NCBI RefSeq assembly: GCF_023091155.1
Contig: NZ_JAHWXK010000001.1
Span: 930,001-994,000 of the forward strand
Origin: Microbacterium sufflavum
Lineage (GTDB): Bacteria > Actinomycetota > Actinomycetes > Actinomycetales > Microbacteriaceae
Length of the DNA: 64,000 nucleotides
Direction: 5' to 3'
Part shown: one piece after another, positions 52,346 to 62,447 of the stretch
Position numbering within the stretch: the stretch's first letter is position 1
Layout of the letters: every line of letters begins with the position of its first letter
The notes under the pieces: generated by a model
Database searches by the model: none
Told to the model about the DNA's origin: nothing
The model's input: the letters and a program-made list of their open reading frames with translations, nothing else
Program-made: the position numbers and the translations under genes

Positions 52346-53854
52346 ATGCCTTCCGAGACGATGACGCCTCCCCGCCCTGCCGCCGAGCAGGGCCGGGCGC
52401 CCCGCGCGATCCACAACCTGATCGCCGGCGAGCGCGTCGAGGGCATCGGCTCGTTCGCCAAGATCAGCCCGATCGACGGCACGCTGATCGCCGAGGTGCA
52501 CGAGGCCGGGGCCGAGCAGGTCGACCGTGCCGTGGCTGCCGCCCGTGCCGCGTTCGACGGACCGTGGGGTCGCATGACGGTGGCCGAGCGCGCCCGCCTG
52601 CTGCGGGGCGTCGCCGACGCGATCGACCGCCGCGCCGACGAGCTCGTGGCCGCCGAGGTCGGCGACACCGGCAAGCCCGAGTCCCTCGCCCGCGACCTCG
52701 ACGTGGCCAGGGCCGCCGCGAACTTCCGCTCCTTCGCCGACACGGTCTCCGCCACCGGGCTCGACTCGTTCCTCACCGAACTGCCCGACGGCCGCCGCGC
52801 CCTCAACTACGCGGTGCGCAAGCCCCTCGGCGTGGTCGCGGTGATCGTGCCGTGGAACCTGCCGCTGCTGCTGCTCACGTGGAAGCTCGCGCCGGCCCTC
52901 GCCACCGGCAACACCGTGGTGATCAAGCCGTCCGAGGAGACGCCGTCGTCGGCCACGCTGCTCGCCGAGATCCTCGCGGAGGCGGGGGTGCCGGCCGGGG
53001 TGGTGAACGTGGTGCACGGCTTCGGCGCGGGTTCCGCGGGCGAGGCCCTCACGACGCACCCCGGCATCGACGGTGTGACCTTCACGGGCGAGTCCTCCAC
53101 GGGCTCCGCGATCATGCGGGCCGTCGCACCGCGCGTGCGTCCGGTGTCGTTCGAGCTCGGGGGCAAGAACGCCGCGCTCGTGTTCGCCGACGCCGACCTC
53201 GACGCCGCGGTGGCCGGGCTCGCCCGCAGCACCTACCTCAACACGGGCCAGGTGTGCCTGTGCACCGAGCGCATCTACGTCGAGCGGTCGGTGTTCGACG
53301 ATGTGGCGGCCGGGCTCGCCGAGCACGCGGGGCGGCTGCGCCTCGGTCGGCCGGAGGACCCCGCGACCACCACGGGCCCGCTGATCTCGCAGGCGCACCG
53401 GCAGAAGGTGCAGTCGTACTTCGACCTCGCGGTGTCGGAGGGCGCCACGGTGCTCGCGGGTGGCGGGGTGCCGACCCTCGGCGACGGACTCGACGGCGGC
53501 TCCTGGATCGAGCCGACGCTGTGGACCGGGCTCGACAACAGTGACCGCACCGTGCGCGAGGAGGTGTTCGGCCCGGTCGCCGCCCTCATCCCGTTCGACA
53601 GCGAGGAGGAGGCGATCCGGCTCGCGAACGACACCGACTACGGGCTCGCCGCCGTCACCTGGACCACCGATCTCACCCGCGGTCACCGCGTCGCCCAGCA
53701 GATGCGCACCGGCATGTCGTGGGTCAACACCTGGTACCTGCGCGACCTGCGCAGCCCGTTCGGCGGCGTGGGGCTCTCCGGCATCGGTCGCGAGGGCGGC
53801 CACCACTCGCTCGAGTTCTACACCGAGCCGACGAACGTGTGCGTGCAGCTGTGA
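52346..53854 (+). CDS. 2-Aminomuconate semialdehyde dehydrogenase (NAD-dependent ALDH)
   Basis: A 502-residue aldehyde dehydrogenase with the catalytic Cys in [12 protein letters not shown], the general-base Glu in [10 protein letters not shown], and a cofactor site in [12 protein letters not shown] and [11 protein letters not shown]. It matches the hydroxymuconic/aminomuconic semialdehyde group (NbaE/AmnC). In the 3-hydroxyanthranilate route it converts 2-aminomuconate 6-semialdehyde to 2-aminomuconate. First gene of a nine-gene operon; GTGA overlap with the hydratase gene. Confidence 0.9.
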   Translation: MPSETMTPPRPAAEQGRAPRAIHNLIAGERVEGIGSFAKISPIDGTLIAEVHEAGAEQVDRAVAAARAAFDGPWGRMTVAERARLLRGVADAIDRRADELVAAEVGDTGKPESLARDLDVARAAANFRSFADTVSATGLDSFLTELPDGRRALNYAVRKPLGVVAVIVPWNLPLLLLTWKLAPALATGNTVVIKPSEETPSSATLLAEILAEAGVPAGVVNVVHGFGAGSAGEALTTHPGIDGVTFTGESSTGSAIMRAVAPRVRPVSFELGGKNAALVFADADLDAAVAGLARSTYLNTGQVCLCTERIYVERSVFDDVAAGLAEHAGRLRLGRPEDPATTTGPLISQAHRQKVQSYFDLAVSEGATVLAGGGVPTLGDGLDGGSWIEPTLWTGLDNSDRTVREEVFGPVAALIPFDSEEEAIRLANDTDYGLAAVTWTTDLTRGHRVAQQMRTGMSWVNTWYLRDLRSPFGGVGLSGIGREGGHHSLEFYTEPTNVCVQL

Positions 53855-54681
53855 CCGGGCTCCTCGACACCGAGGCCGTGCGGGCCGCCGACGAGCGGCT
53901 GCGGCGGGCGGCCGAGACCGGTCGTCCGTGCGCTGCGGTGCGCGACCTGCTCGGCGACACCGACCAGGACGCCGCGTACGCCGTGCAGTCGCTCGGCATC
54001 GCCCGTCGCGTGGACGGGGGCCGGCGCATCGTGGGGCGCAAGATCGGCCTCACCTCGCCGGTCGTGCAGGCGCAGCTCGGCGTGGACAGCCCCGACTACG
54101 GCGTGCTGCTCGACGACATGATCCACGCCGACCGGGAGCCGCTCGACCTCGGGCGCTTCCTGCAGCCGCGCGCGGAGGCCGAGGTGGCGTTCGTGCTCGG
54201 GCGCGACCTCGGCTCCCCCACCGCGACCGTCGCCGACGTGCTGCGGGCGACGGAGTTCGTGCTGCCCGCGATCGAGGTCGTGGACTCCCGGGTGGCGGGA
54301 TGGGACATCCGCCTCACCGACACCATCGCCGACAACGCCTCCAGCGGCGCGGTCGTGCTGGGCACCACCCCCCGCCGGCTCGACGGCTTGGATCTGACCG
54401 CGCTCGGCATGACGCTCGACCGCGACGGGCGCCCCGTCTCGACCGGCAGCGGCGCCGCGTGCCTGGGCAGCCCCGTGATCGCGGTGGCCTGGCTGGCGCG
54501 CGAGGTCGCCCGGCGCGGACAGCCGCTGCGCGCGGGCGAGGTGATCCTGTCCGGGGCGCTCGGGCCCATGGTCGACGCGACGGCCGGCGTGTTCCGCGCC
54601 CGGCTCGACGGACTCGGAGAGGTGCGCGCCGACTTCCACGGCACGGCCTCCGGCACGGCGACGGAAGGGGCGGCGGCATGA
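53851..54681 (+). CDS. 2-Oxopent-4-enoate hydratase
   Basis: A 276-residue member of the fumarylacetoacetate-hydrolase-like hydratase/decarboxylase family (MhpD/NbaH). It adds water to 2-oxopent-4-enoate to give 4-hydroxy-2-oxovalerate. Motifs: [67 protein letters not shown] related protein, the oxalocrotonate decarboxylase, is three genes on; the two families form a complex in studied systems. The GTG start is fixed by overlap with the dehydrogenase stop. Confidence 0.87.
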   Translation: MTGLLDTEAVRAADERLRRAAETGRPCAAVRDLLGDTDQDAAYAVQSLGIARRVDGGRRIVGRKIGLTSPVVQAQLGVDSPDYGVLLDDMIHADREPLDLGRFLQPRAEAEVAFVLGRDLGSPTATVADVLRATEFVLPAIEVVDSRVAGWDIRLTDTIADNASSGAVVLGTTPRRLDGLDLTALGMTLDRDGRPVSTGSGAACLGSPVIAVAWLAREVARRGQPLRAGEVILSGALGPMVDATAGVFRARLDGLGEVRADFHGTASGTATEGAAA

Positions 54682-55616
54682 CCACGGGAATCGCCATCAT
54701 CGGCTCCGGCAACATCGGCACGGACCTGCTCATCAAGGTGAAGCGGCTGTCGACCACGCTGCACGTGGTGGCGATGGCCGGGATCGACGAGCACTCGGAC
54801 GGCCTCGCGCGGGCCCGCCGCCTGGGTGTCGCCACCACGCACGAGGGGGTGGACGGGCTGCTCGCGATGCCCGAGTTCGCCGATGTCGAGCTGGTGTTCG
54901 ACGCGACCTCGGCCGGCGCGCACTCCCGCAACGACGCCCTCGTGCGCAACGCCGGACGACTCATGGTCGACCTCACCCCCGCCGCGATCGGCCCCTATGT
55001 GGTGCCCGTGGTGAACCTCGACGCGCACGCCGGGGCCACCAACGTGAACATGGTCACGTGCGGCGGGCAGGCGACCGTGCCGATGGTGGCCGCCGTGTCG
55101 CGCGTGGCCCCGGTCGCATACGCCGAGATCGTCGCCTCGATCGCCTCGAAGTCCGCAGGACCCGGCACCCGCGCGAACATCGACGAGTTCACCGAGACCA
55201 CGGCCCGCGCGCTGGAGGTGATCGGGGGCGCCGAGCGCGGCAAGGCCATCATCGTGCTGAACCCCGCCGACCCGCCGCTCATCATGCGCGACACCGTGTA
55301 CTGCCTGGTCGAGGGCGACCCCGCCACGCTCGACCGCGACGCCGTCCGCACCTCGGTGACCGACATGGTCGCCGCGGTGCAGGGGTACGTGGGCGGCTAC
55401 CGGCTCGCGCAGGACGTGCAGTTCGACGCGGTCGACGAGGGGTACGTCCCCGCGCTCGACCGGGCGTTCCGCGGCACGCGCGTGACCGTGCTGCTGGAGG
55501 TGACCGGCGCCGGGCACTACCTTCCGGAGTACGCGGGCAATCTCGACATCATGACCTCGGCCGCCCTGCGCACCGCCGAGCGACTCGTCGCCCGACGGAC
55601 GGGGGTTCCCGCATGA
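54678..55616 (+). CDS. Acetaldehyde dehydrogenase (acylating)
   Basis: A 312-residue CoA-acylating dehydrogenase (MhpF/DmpF/NbaJ). The Rossmann start is [17 protein letters not shown], and the catalytic Cys128 is in [12 protein letters not shown]. It converts acetaldehyde, NAD and CoA to acetyl-CoA and forms a channelling complex with the aldolase encoded next. The C-terminus [20 protein letters not shown] is strongly conserved. ATGA overlaps with both neighbours. Confidence 0.95.
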   Translation: MTTGIAIIGSGNIGTDLLIKVKRLSTTLHVVAMAGIDEHSDGLARARRLGVATTHEGVDGLLAMPEFADVELVFDATSAGAHSRNDALVRNAGRLMVDLTPAAIGPYVVPVVNLDAHAGATNVNMVTCGGQATVPMVAAVSRVAPVAYAEIVASIASKSAGPGTRANIDEFTETTARALEVIGGAERGKAIIVLNPADPPLIMRDTVYCLVEGDPATLDRDAVRTSVTDMVAAVQGYVGGYRLAQDVQFDAVDEGYVPALDRAFRGTRVTVLLEVTGAGHYLPEYAGNLDIMTSAALRTAERLVARRTGVPA

Positions 55617-56650
55617 CCGGCTCGACTCCGCGCGTGTACGTGCAGGACGTGACGCTGCGCGACGGCATGCACGCCATCGGCCACGGTTACACGACCGACC
55701 AGGTTCGCGACATCGCCCGGGCCCTGGAGGCGGCGGGCGTGGATGCGATCGAGGTCGCGCACGGCGACGGCCTCGGCGGATCCAGCGTCGCCTACGGGCA
55801 CGGCGCCCACACCGATTGGCAGTGGATCGCGGCCGCCGCCGAGGTCCTGGACCGGGCGGTGCTGACGACCCTGATCCTGCCCGGCATCGGCACGATCGAC
55901 GACCTCGCCCGCGCCCGCGACCTCGGCGTCGCGAGCGTGCGGGTCGCCACCCACTGCACCGAGGCCGACGTCGCGATCCAGCACATCACGTGGGCGCGCG
56001 AGCACGGCATGGACGTGTCGGGGTTCCTGATGATGAGCCACCTGAACGATCCGCGCGGGCTCGCCGAGCAGGCGCGGATCATGGAGCAGGCGGGCGCCCA
56101 CTGCGTGTACGTGACCGACTCCGGCGGACGCCTCACGATGCACGATGTCGCCGCACGCGTGGACGCCTATCGCGACGCGCTCGACCCCGCGACGCAGATC
56201 GGCATCCACGCGCACGAGAACCTGTCGCTGAGCGTCGCCAACAGCGTGACCGCCGTCGAGCACGGCGCATACCGCGTCGATGCCTCCCTCGCGGGCCAGG
56301 GCGCCGGAGCGGGCAACTGCCCCGTCGAGGCGTTCGTCGCGGTGGCGGATCTGCTCGGGTGGGAGCACGGCTGCGACCTGTTCGCCCTGCAGGACGCCGC
56401 GGAGCAGCTCGTGCGTCCGCTGCAGCACCGTCCGGTGCGCGTCGACCGCGAGACGCTCACCCTCGGCTACGCCGGCGTGTACTCCAGCTTCCTGCTGCAC
56501 GCCGAGCGCGCGGCCGCGAAGCACGACCTCGACGCGCGGGACATCCTGGTCGAGCTCGGACGACGGCGCATGGTGGGCGGCCAGGAGGACATGATCGTCG
56601 ATGTCGCGCTCGACCTGGTCGCCGCGCGTTCCGCGGGGGCGGCCTCATGA
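55613..56650 (+). CDS. 4-Hydroxy-2-oxovalerate aldolase
   Basis: A 345-residue DRE-TIM aldolase (MhpE/DmpG/NbaI). The N-terminal [15 protein letters not shown], the metal pair region in [15 protein letters not shown], and the lid-like [14 protein letters not shown] are all present, plus the C-terminal dehydrogenase-contact domain [19 protein letters not shown]. It cleaves 4-hydroxy-2-oxovalerate into pyruvate and acetaldehyde and hands the latter to the preceding dehydrogenase. Confidence 0.95.
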   Translation: MTGSTPRVYVQDVTLRDGMHAIGHGYTTDQVRDIARALEAAGVDAIEVAHGDGLGGSSVAYGHGAHTDWQWIAAAAEVLDRAVLTTLILPGIGTIDDLARARDLGVASVRVATHCTEADVAIQHITWAREHGMDVSGFLMMSHLNDPRGLAEQARIMEQAGAHCVYVTDSGGRLTMHDVAARVDAYRDALDPATQIGIHAHENLSLSVANSVTAVEHGAYRVDASLAGQGAGAGNCPVEAFVAVADLLGWEHGCDLFALQDAAEQLVRPLQHRPVRVDRETLTLGYAGVYSSFLLHAERAAAKHDLDARDILVELGRRRMVGGQEDMIVDVALDLVAARSAGAAS

Positions 56651-57453
56651 GCACCGACGCGGTCTACGCCGCCGCCCTCGACACCGCCCAGCGCACGGCC
56701 GCGCCCATCAACCAGCTGTCGCCCACGGAGGAGGTCGACCTCGCCACGGCCTACGCCACGCAGCACGCCCTCATCGCCCGACGGGTCGCCCGCGGCGAGC
56801 ACATCACCGGGGTCAAGCTCGGATTCACGAGTCAGGCCAAGGCGCAGCAGATGGGTGTGCACGACGTGATCCTGGGCACCCTGACCGATGCCATGCGCCT
56901 GGACGACGACGGCGTGTTCGCGCGGCGGTCCGCCATCCACCCGCGCATCGAGCCCGAGGTCGCCTACCTCCTGCGCGCCGACCTGGACGCATCCGCGGTC
57001 GACCGGCCGCTGTCGGAACTGGTGGCCGCGGTCGCCCCCGCCCTGGAGATCATCGACTCCCGGTACCGCGACTTCCGCTTCAGCCTCGCCGACGTGGTGG
57101 CCGACAACGCCTCCGCCGCGGCCTACGCGATCGGCCCCTGGACACCGCTCGACCGCGCGGGCGCCATCGACAACCGGGCCGTGCGGCTCGAGGTCGACGG
57201 CCGCATCGCCGCGACGGGCTCGACCGCCGCGATCCTCGGCGACCCCGGTCGCGCCGTCCTCGCGGCCGCTCGACTCGGTGCGCGCCACGGCTTCGTGCTG
57301 CGGGCGGGCATGGTGCTCCTCGCCGGGGCCGCGACCGCCGCGGTTCCCCTGCCCGACCGCGGTGTGGTCGAGGCGACGGTCACCGGTCTGGGCGGCGTCA
57401 CGATCCGCACGGACGACGGTTCCGCGTCGTCCGGCCCGAAGGGAGCATCATGA
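56647..57453 (+). CDS. 4-Oxalocrotonate decarboxylase
   Basis: A 268-residue FAH-like enzyme (DmpH/NbaG) that decarboxylates 4-oxalocrotonate (2-oxohex-3-enedioate) to 2-oxopent-4-enoate. Motifs: [59 protein letters not shown]. It is paralogous to the hydratase at 53851. No 4-oxalocrotonate tautomerase gene is present, in line with a route that yields the decarboxylase substrate from 2-aminomuconate directly. Confidence 0.9.
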   Translation: MSTDAVYAAALDTAQRTAAPINQLSPTEEVDLATAYATQHALIARRVARGEHITGVKLGFTSQAKAQQMGVHDVILGTLTDAMRLDDDGVFARRSAIHPRIEPEVAYLLRADLDASAVDRPLSELVAAVAPALEIIDSRYRDFRFSLADVVADNASAAAYAIGPWTPLDRAGAIDNRAVRLEVDGRIAATGSTAAILGDPGRAVLAAARLGARHGFVLRAGMVLLAGAATAAVPLPDRGVVEATVTGLGGVTIRTDDGSASSGPKGAS

Positions 57454-57902
57454 CCGAGTCCCGCGGCATCCTCGTGGAGGGCAAGGCCACCCCGCGCGGA
57501 CGCTTCCCGCACGCCAAGCTCAGCGGCGACCTCGTGTTCGTGTCGGGCACCTCCAGCCGCCGCCCCGACAACACGATCGCGGGCGCCGAGGTCGACGAGT
57601 TCGGGGCGACCCGGCTCGACGTCGCGGTGCAGACCCGCGCCGTGATCGAGAACATCCGCGCGGTGCTGGCCGCCGCGGGCTGCGACCTCGACGACCTCGT
57701 GCAGGCCACGACGTTCCTGGTCGACATGAACGACTTCGCCCCCTACAACGCCGTCTGGGCCGAGTACTTCGACGAGCAGGGCCCGGCCCGCACCACGGTC
57801 GCCGTGCACGCCCTGCCGCATCCGCACCTGCGCCTCGAGATCCAGGCGATCGCGAGGCGCCCCGACCGCACCACCCCTGCCACTCTCGAGGAGGAGAAAT
57901 GA
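57450..57902 (+). CDS. 2-Aminomuconate deaminase (RidA/YjgF family)
   Basis: A 150-residue RidA-fold protein. [63 protein letters not shown] and [12 protein letters not shown] fit the deaminase branch (NbaF/AmnD). In this operon it would release ammonia from 2-aminomuconate to give 4-oxalocrotonate. Such RidA-type deaminases are the signature step separating 3-hydroxyanthranilate and aminophenol routes from the catechol route. AGGAG precedes the next gene's start inside its 3' end. Confidence 0.88.
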   Translation: MTESRGILVEGKATPRGRFPHAKLSGDLVFVSGTSSRRPDNTIAGAEVDEFGATRLDVAVQTRAVIENIRAVLAAAGCDLDDLVQATTFLVDMNDFAPYNAVWAEYFDEQGPARTTVAVHALPHPHLRLEIQAIARRPDRTTPATLEEEK

Positions 57903-58423
57903 GCACCATCCCACCCGTCATCGACTTCGCCGCCTGGATCACGGAGAACGAGCACCTCCTGAAGCCGCCGGTCAACAACAAGGCCGCGTGGACGCCGATG
58001 GGCGACTTCATCGTGCAGGTCGTCGGCGGCCCCAACCAGCGCACCGACTTCCACTTCGATCCGTACGAGGAGTGGTTCTACCAGTACCGCGGCAACATGC
58101 ACGTGAACATCCAGACGGAGGACGGCCCGCAGCGCATCGACATCCGCGAGGGCGAGATGTGGCTGCTGCCCGGCAACGTGTTCCACTCCCCGCAGCGCCC
58201 CGAGGAGGGGTCGATCGGCATCGTGATCGAGCGCATCCGCGAGGAGGGCACGCTGGAGAAGTTCGCGTGGTTCTGCCCGAACTGCAACACCAAGGTGCAC
58301 GAGGTCGAGCTGCAGGTGCGCGACATCGTGGAGGACCTGCCGCCGGTGTTCCGCGAGTTCTACGACAGCGAGGAGGGGCGCACCTGCCCCGAGTGCGGCA
58401 CCGTCCATCCCGGCAAGGGCTGA
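57899..58423 (+). CDS. 3-Hydroxyanthranilate 3,4-dioxygenase
   Basis: A 174-residue cupin dioxygenase that opens 3-hydroxyanthranilate to 2-amino-3-carboxymuconate semialdehyde. Fe ligands are His52, Glu58 and His96, and substrate residues are Arg48, Arg100 and Glu111; these match the studied Cupriavidus enzyme with a one-residue offset. A C-terminal rubredoxin-like site with Cys126/Cys129 and Cys163/Cys166 is the form found in bacterial and fungal enzymes. GAGGAG six bases before ATG 57899 gives a strong ribosome site. It is followed by the cognate decarboxylase gene. Confidence 0.95.
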   Translation: MSTIPPVIDFAAWITENEHLLKPPVNNKAAWTPMGDFIVQVVGGPNQRTDFHFDPYEEWFYQYRGNMHVNIQTEDGPQRIDIREGEMWLLPGNVFHSPQRPEEGSIGIVIERIREEGTLEKFAWFCPNCNTKVHEVELQVRDIVEDLPPVFREFYDSEEGRTCPECGTVHPGKG

Positions 58424-58430
58424 CGCGGCG

Positions 58431-59423
58431 TTGGGCACGATCGACGTCCACACGCACTTCGTGCCGAGCGCCTGGCCCGACCTGTCCACGCAGGTCGGGC
58501 CGGGGCTCTGGCCGACCCTGCGCGTGGACTCCGAGCGCGAGGCGATGATCATGCTCGGCGAGTCCGAGTTCCGTCGCATCGGCGACGACTGCTGGGATGC
58601 CGAGGTGCGCCTGGCCGACATGGACGCTGACGGGGTGGAGATGCAGGTGGTCTCCCCCACCCCGCTGTTCTTCTCCTATGACAAGTCGGGAGACGAGGCG
58701 GTGAAGGTCGCGCGCCTCTTCAACGACCTGGCGCTGGAGATCTGCGCCCCCGCACCCGATCGGCTCATCCCGTTCGCGCAGGTGCCGCTGCAGGATCCGG
58801 ATGCCGCGTGCGTCGAGGCCGACCGTGCGATCGCCTCCGGTCACGCCGGCGTCGAGATCGGCAACCACGTCGGTGACCGCGACCTCGACGACGCCGGCAT
58901 CGTCACGTTCCTCCAGCACTGCGCCGAGCGCGGGATCCCCGTGTTCGTGCATCCGTGGGACATGGCCGGCTCGCCGCGACTCGATCGCTGGATGGCCCGC
59001 TGGCTCACGGGCATGCCCGCCGAGACGCACCTGTCGATCATCGCGCTGATCCTCGGCGGAGTGTTCGACCGCGTTCCGCCGTCGCTGCGGCTCGCGTTCG
59101 CGCACGGTGGCGGCTCGTTCGCGTTCTGGCTCGGCCGCTTCGAGAACGCGTGGCGGCAGCGGCCCGACGTGATCGGCGTGAGCGCACAGCCGCCCTCCGC
59201 CTACCTCGACCGGTTCAGCGTCGACAGCGTCGTGTTCGACCCGGCCGCGCTGCGTCTGCTCGTCGACACGCTCGGCGCCTCGCAGGTGATGGTCGGCAGC
59301 GACTATCCGTATCCCCTGGGCGAGCGACCGGTCGGCGACGTCGTCCACCGCTCCGCCTTCCTCGACGACGCCGAGAAGACCGCCATCCTCCGCGACAACG
59401 CCCTGCGCTTCCTCGGCCGCTGA
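58431..59423 (+). CDS. 2-Amino-3-carboxymuconate 6-semialdehyde decarboxylase
   Basis: A 330-residue amidohydrolase-2 family enzyme (ACMSD/NbaD). Metal ligands His7 and His9 (IDVHTHFVP), a later His in FVHPWDM and FAHGGGSFAFW, and Asp in GSDYPYPLG are all present. It removes CO2 from the ring-cleavage product and steers it away from quinolinate. TTG 58431 is the only start codon that keeps the N-terminal metal motif; the preceding stop is eight bases upstream. A paralogue with another role is at 22930. Confidence 0.92.
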   Translation: MGTIDVHTHFVPSAWPDLSTQVGPGLWPTLRVDSEREAMIMLGESEFRRIGDDCWDAEVRLADMDADGVEMQVVSPTPLFFSYDKSGDEAVKVARLFNDLALEICAPAPDRLIPFAQVPLQDPDAACVEADRAIASGHAGVEIGNHVGDRDLDDAGIVTFLQHCAERGIPVFVHPWDMAGSPRLDRWMARWLTGMPAETHLSIIALILGGVFDRVPPSLRLAFAHGGGSFAFWLGRFENAWRQRPDVIGVSAQPPSAYLDRFSVDSVVFDPAALRLLVDTLGASQVMVGSDYPYPLGERPVGDVVHRSAFLDDAEKTAILRDNALRFLGR

Positions 59424-59449
59424 CCGCACGACCCGAACGGACCCGCCCC

Positions 59450-60739
59450 ATGAGCACCACGACCCCGCCCAGCGCCACGACCCGCACCGCCCTCGACCGC
59501 GCCACCTGCGAGGCGCTCGACGCCTCCGATCCGCTCGGGTCGTTCCGCGACCGCTTCGTGCTGCCGGAGGGCGTGATCTACCTCGACGGCAACTCCCTCG
59601 GCGCGCTCCCCCGGCACACCCCGGCGCACGTGCAGCGCGTGATCACCGAGGAGTGGGGCACCGGGCTCATCCGCAGCTGGAACGACGCGGGCTGGTTCGC
59701 GAAGCCGCGTACGGTCGGCGACCGGATCGCCCCGCTGATCGGCGCCGCGGAGGGCGAGGTCGTGCTCGGCGACTCCACGTCGGCGAGCCTCTTCCAGGCC
59801 GTGGTCGCGGCGGTGCGCATGCGGCCGGGGCGGCGCGTGATCGTCGCCGAGCGCGGCAACTTCCCCACCGACCTGTACATGCTGGAGGCCGTGCAGGAGC
59901 TGCTCGGCGGCGGCGAACCCCTGGAGCGGCGGCTCATCGCCGACGACGGCCCCACGCTCGACGACGTGCTCGACGACCACGTGGCGGTGGTCGTGCTCAC
60001 CCAGGTCGACTACCGCACCGGTCGGCTGCACGATCTGGCCGAGGTCACGCGCCGCGTGCAGGCCGCCGGGGCGCTGGTGGTGTGGGACCTGTGCCACAGC
60101 GCCGGGGCGCTGCCGATCGACCTGAACGCCGCCGGGGCCGACTTCGCGGTGGGCTGCACCTACAAGTACCTCAACGGCGGCCCGGGGTCACCCTCGTTCC
60201 TGTGGGCCGCGTCCCGCCATCACGCCGCCGCCCGGCCCGCGCTCACCGGCTGGCACGGCCACGCTCGTCCGTTCGACTTCACGGTGGACTACGCCCCGGC
60301 GCCCGGCATCGAGCGGTTCCGCGTCGGCACACCGCAGCTGCTGTCGGTCGCGGGACTGGAGGCGAGCCTCGACATCTGGGACGACGTCGACCTGGAGCTG
60401 CTGCGCGAGAAGAGCCTGCGGCTGACCGAGCTGTTCCTGTCGCTCGTGGACGCGCGGCTCGCAGAGCGCTGGGGCATCGTGTCGGTCACACCGCGCGAGT
60501 CGTCCCGCCGCGGCAGCCAGGTGTCGCTGCGACACGACGACGGCTATGCGGTGATGCAGGCCCTCATCGAGCGCGGGGTCATCGGCGACTTCCGGGCGCC
60601 CGACCTCATCCGCTTCGGGTTCACCCCGCTCTACACCTCCTACGCCGACGTGTGGGATGCGGTCGACGTGCTGCACGACGTGCTGGAGACCGAGGTGTGG
60701 CGCGAGCCCCGCTTCGCGCGCCGCGGCACCGTCACCTGA
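59450..60739 (+). CDS. kynU: Kynureninase
   Basis: A 429-residue PLP enzyme that splits kynurenine or 3-hydroxykynurenine into anthranilate or 3-hydroxyanthranilate and alanine. Motifs: IYLDGNSLGALPR, SWNDAGWF, the phosphate-binding GDSTSASLFQAV, VVWDLCHSAGALPIDL and the Schiff-base Lys239 in GCTYKYLNGGPGSP. It supplies the dioxygenase substrate, linking the operon to tryptophan breakdown. Kynurenine 3-monooxygenase, formamidase and tryptophan dioxygenase are not in the window. Last gene of the operon; convergent with the GntR gene. Confidence 0.95.
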   Translation: MSTTTPPSATTRTALDRATCEALDASDPLGSFRDRFVLPEGVIYLDGNSLGALPRHTPAHVQRVITEEWGTGLIRSWNDAGWFAKPRTVGDRIAPLIGAAEGEVVLGDSTSASLFQAVVAAVRMRPGRRVIVAERGNFPTDLYMLEAVQELLGGGEPLERRLIADDGPTLDDVLDDHVAVVVLTQVDYRTGRLHDLAEVTRRVQAAGALVVWDLCHSAGALPIDLNAAGADFAVGCTYKYLNGGPGSPSFLWAASRHHAAARPALTGWHGHARPFDFTVDYAPAPGIERFRVGTPQLLSVAGLEASLDIWDDVDLELLREKSLRLTELFLSLVDARLAERWGIVSVTPRESSRRGSQVSLRHDDGYAVMQALIERGVIGDFRAPDLIRFGFTPLYTSYADVWDAVDVLHDVLETEVWREPRFARRGTVT

Positions 60740-60808
60740 GCCCCGGGCGGTCCTGCGCCTGCGGAGCGGTGTGTCGGCGGAGTCGCCCGCCGCGAGTCGT
60801 GCGCCGCG

Positions 60809-61540
60809 TCAGGAGTTGTCCGCGCCCTCCGCGGCCGCGTCGTCGAGCAGGGCGATCACGCCGTCGCGCACCTGGGTCAGGTGGGCCTCCAGCACGCCCA
60901 GCGCCTTCTTCGCGTCGCCGGCCGCGACCACGTCGACGAGCTCGGTGTGCGAGTGGTCGTGTGAGCCCGCGGGCCCCAGCCGCCACCCCAGCACGTAGCG
61001 CCCGAGCTTGAGCCGCAGCTGCTCGATCATCTCCCACAGCAGCGGGCGGGCCTGCGCGTCGTACAGGGTGGCGTAGAACGCGGTGCGCGCCTCGACGAAC
61101 TCGCCGCCCTCGGAGATGTCGTCGGCGGTCTTCGCGAGCTCCCGCAGGCGCTCGACCCGTTCGGGCGTGATCTCCGCCATCGCCAGGCGCAGCGCCTCCT
61201 TCTCGAGCAGCATGCGCAGGTGGTAGACCTCCCCGGCCTCCTCGGTGGACAGCGCCCGCACCATCGCGCCGCGGCGGGCATGGAACACCACGAGCCCGTC
61301 GGCCTCGAGCTGGATGAGGGCGGAGCGGATCGGGAGGCGGGAGATGCCGATCGATTCGGCGAGGGTCTCCTGGCGCAGTTTCATTCCGGGCGGGAGCGTG
61401 CCATCGAGGATCGCGTCGCGGATGATGTCGTACGCCATCGCGCCGACCGACCGGTACCCGGCCCCGTGTCGCTGGGCGAGCTTCTGCAGCGCATCGGCGC
61501 GATCCTTCGCAGACGCGGCCGCGTCCCCTGACTTCACCAT
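60809..61540 (-). CDS. GntR-family regulator with FCD effector domain
   Basis: A 243-residue regulator. The winged helix is residues about 33-95 (AYDIIRDAILDGTLPPGMKLRQETLAESIGISRLPIRSALIQLEADGLV). The FCD domain (about 100-225) has LRMLLEKEALRLA, and the His of SHDHSHTELVDVV fits its metal site. FCD regulators respond to organic acids. A variant of the GGATNC-N-GNATCC palindrome lies 37 bp before its start, so it is the likely master of the seven-site regulon and of itself. It is convergent with kynU and next to the ribosomal gene rplI. Confidence 0.92.
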   Translation of the reverse strand: MVKSGDAAASAKDRADALQKLAQRHGAGYRSVGAMAYDIIRDAILDGTLPPGMKLRQETLAESIGISRLPIRSALIQLEADGLVVFHARRGAMVRALSTEEAGEVYHLRMLLEKEALRLAMAEITPERVERLRELAKTADDISEGGEFVEARTAFYATLYDAQARPLLWEMIEQLRLKLGRYVLGWRLGPAGSHDHSHTELVDVVAAGDAKKALGVLEAHLTQVRDGVIALLDDAAAEGADNS

Positions 61541-61576
61541 GGGTCAGAGGCTATCGGATCGAAGCGCTCAAACTCT

Positions 61577-61589
61577 GCATTCTGGATCC
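61577..61589. promoter_or_regulatory. GntR-type operator 7 (autoregulatory)
   Basis: GCATTC-T-GGATCC, one mismatch from the consensus GGATNC-N-GNATCC, 37 bp upstream of the GntR start. Its presence next to the only GntR gene in the window ties the palindrome family to this protein. Confidence 0.6.
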
Positions 61590-61622
61590 AAGATCACCGA
61601 GCGCGTCGCGGCCGGAGAACGA

Positions 61623-61658
61623 CGAACGCCCCCCGTCCCGGAGGACGGAGGGCGTTCG
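61623..61658. terminator. Terminator of the rpsF-ssb-rpsR-rplI operon
   Basis: A 16-bp stem with one mismatch (CGAACGCCCcCCGTCC and its partner) and a CGGA tetraloop, 12 bp after the rplI stop. It also separates the ribosomal operon from the GntR gene. Confidence 0.8.
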
Positions 61659-61669
61659 ACAGACGTGCC

Positions 61670-62122
61670 TTACTTGGCGGCGACGACCTGCAGCGTGATG
61701 ACCGCAGTGACGTCCTCGTGCAGACGCACGGTCGCCTCGTGCTCACCGGTCGCCTTGATGGGCGACGTGATGTGCACCTTGCGCTTGTCGATCGCACCGA
61801 GACCGGCGGCCTCGACCGCGTCGGCCACGTCGGCGGTCTTGACCGAGCCGAAGAGACGACCCTCCTTGCCGGCCTTGACCGCGAGGCGCACCTTGGCGGC
61901 CTCCAGCGAGTTCTTCAGGGCCACGGCCTCGTCGCGGTCGTGGATCGCACGCGCCTGGCGTGCGGCCTGGATCGACGCGACCTGCTTCTCGCCACCGCGC
62001 GTCCACGCGGTCGCGAAACCCTGCGGGATGAGGTAGTTGCGGGCGTACCCGTTCTTGACCTCGACCACGTCACCGGCGCTACCCAGCCCGGCGACCTCGT
62101 TCGTGAGAATCAGCTTTGCCAT
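61670..62122 (-). CDS. rplI: 50S ribosomal protein L9
   Basis: A 150-residue L9 protein: N-terminal domain [33 protein letters not shown] (the core rRNA-binding motif), central helix, and C-terminal domain with [16 protein letters not shown]. Length is standard. Last gene of the operon; an 11-bp gap follows rpsR. Confidence 0.98.
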   Translation of the reverse strand: MAKLILTNEVAGLGSAGDVVEVKNGYARNYLIPQGFATAWTRGGEKQVASIQAARQARAIHDRDEAVALKNSLEAAKVRLAVKAGKEGRLFGSVKTADVADAVEAAGLGAIDKRKVHITSPIKATGEHEATVRLHEDVTAVITLQVVAAK

Positions 62123-62133
62123 CTCAGTACCCC

Positions 62134-62388
62134 TTACCGGCCGGCGCCAGCGTAGGGCAGGAGCGCCATCTCGCGGGCGTTCTTGATCGCCGTGGCGATC
62201 AGACGCTGCTCCTGCACCGACACACCGGTGATGCGACGGGCGCGGATCTTGCCGCGCTCCGAGACGAACTTGCGGAGGGTGGCGACATCCTTGTAATCGA
62301 TGACACCGACCCGGATGGACTTCGCGGGGGCGGCGTTCTTCGCGCCCTTCCGCGGCTTGCGGCGGTCGCCGCTCGACTTTCCAGCCAT
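62134..62388 (-). CDS. rpsR: 30S ribosomal protein S18
   Basis: An 84-residue S18 protein with [19 protein letters not shown] and the C-terminal [30 protein letters not shown]. It contains no cysteines, so it is the zinc-independent form. Lies 59 bp after ssb. Confidence 0.98.
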   Translation of the reverse strand: MAGKSSGDRRKPRKGAKNAAPAKSIRVGVIDYKDVATLRKFVSERGKIRARRITGVSVQEQRLIATAIKNAREMALLPYAGAGR

Positions 62389-62447
62389 TGCTCTTCCTTA
62401 GTGATGATGATCGGACGCTGCGCGCTCGCGCGCATCCGGAGAATTGA

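Noticed and set aside
15159..61669. Integrase, transposase or phage genes marking a mobile island
   Set aside because: None of the frames shows such domains, and no flanking tRNA or direct repeats were found, so the insertion idea rests on gene order only.
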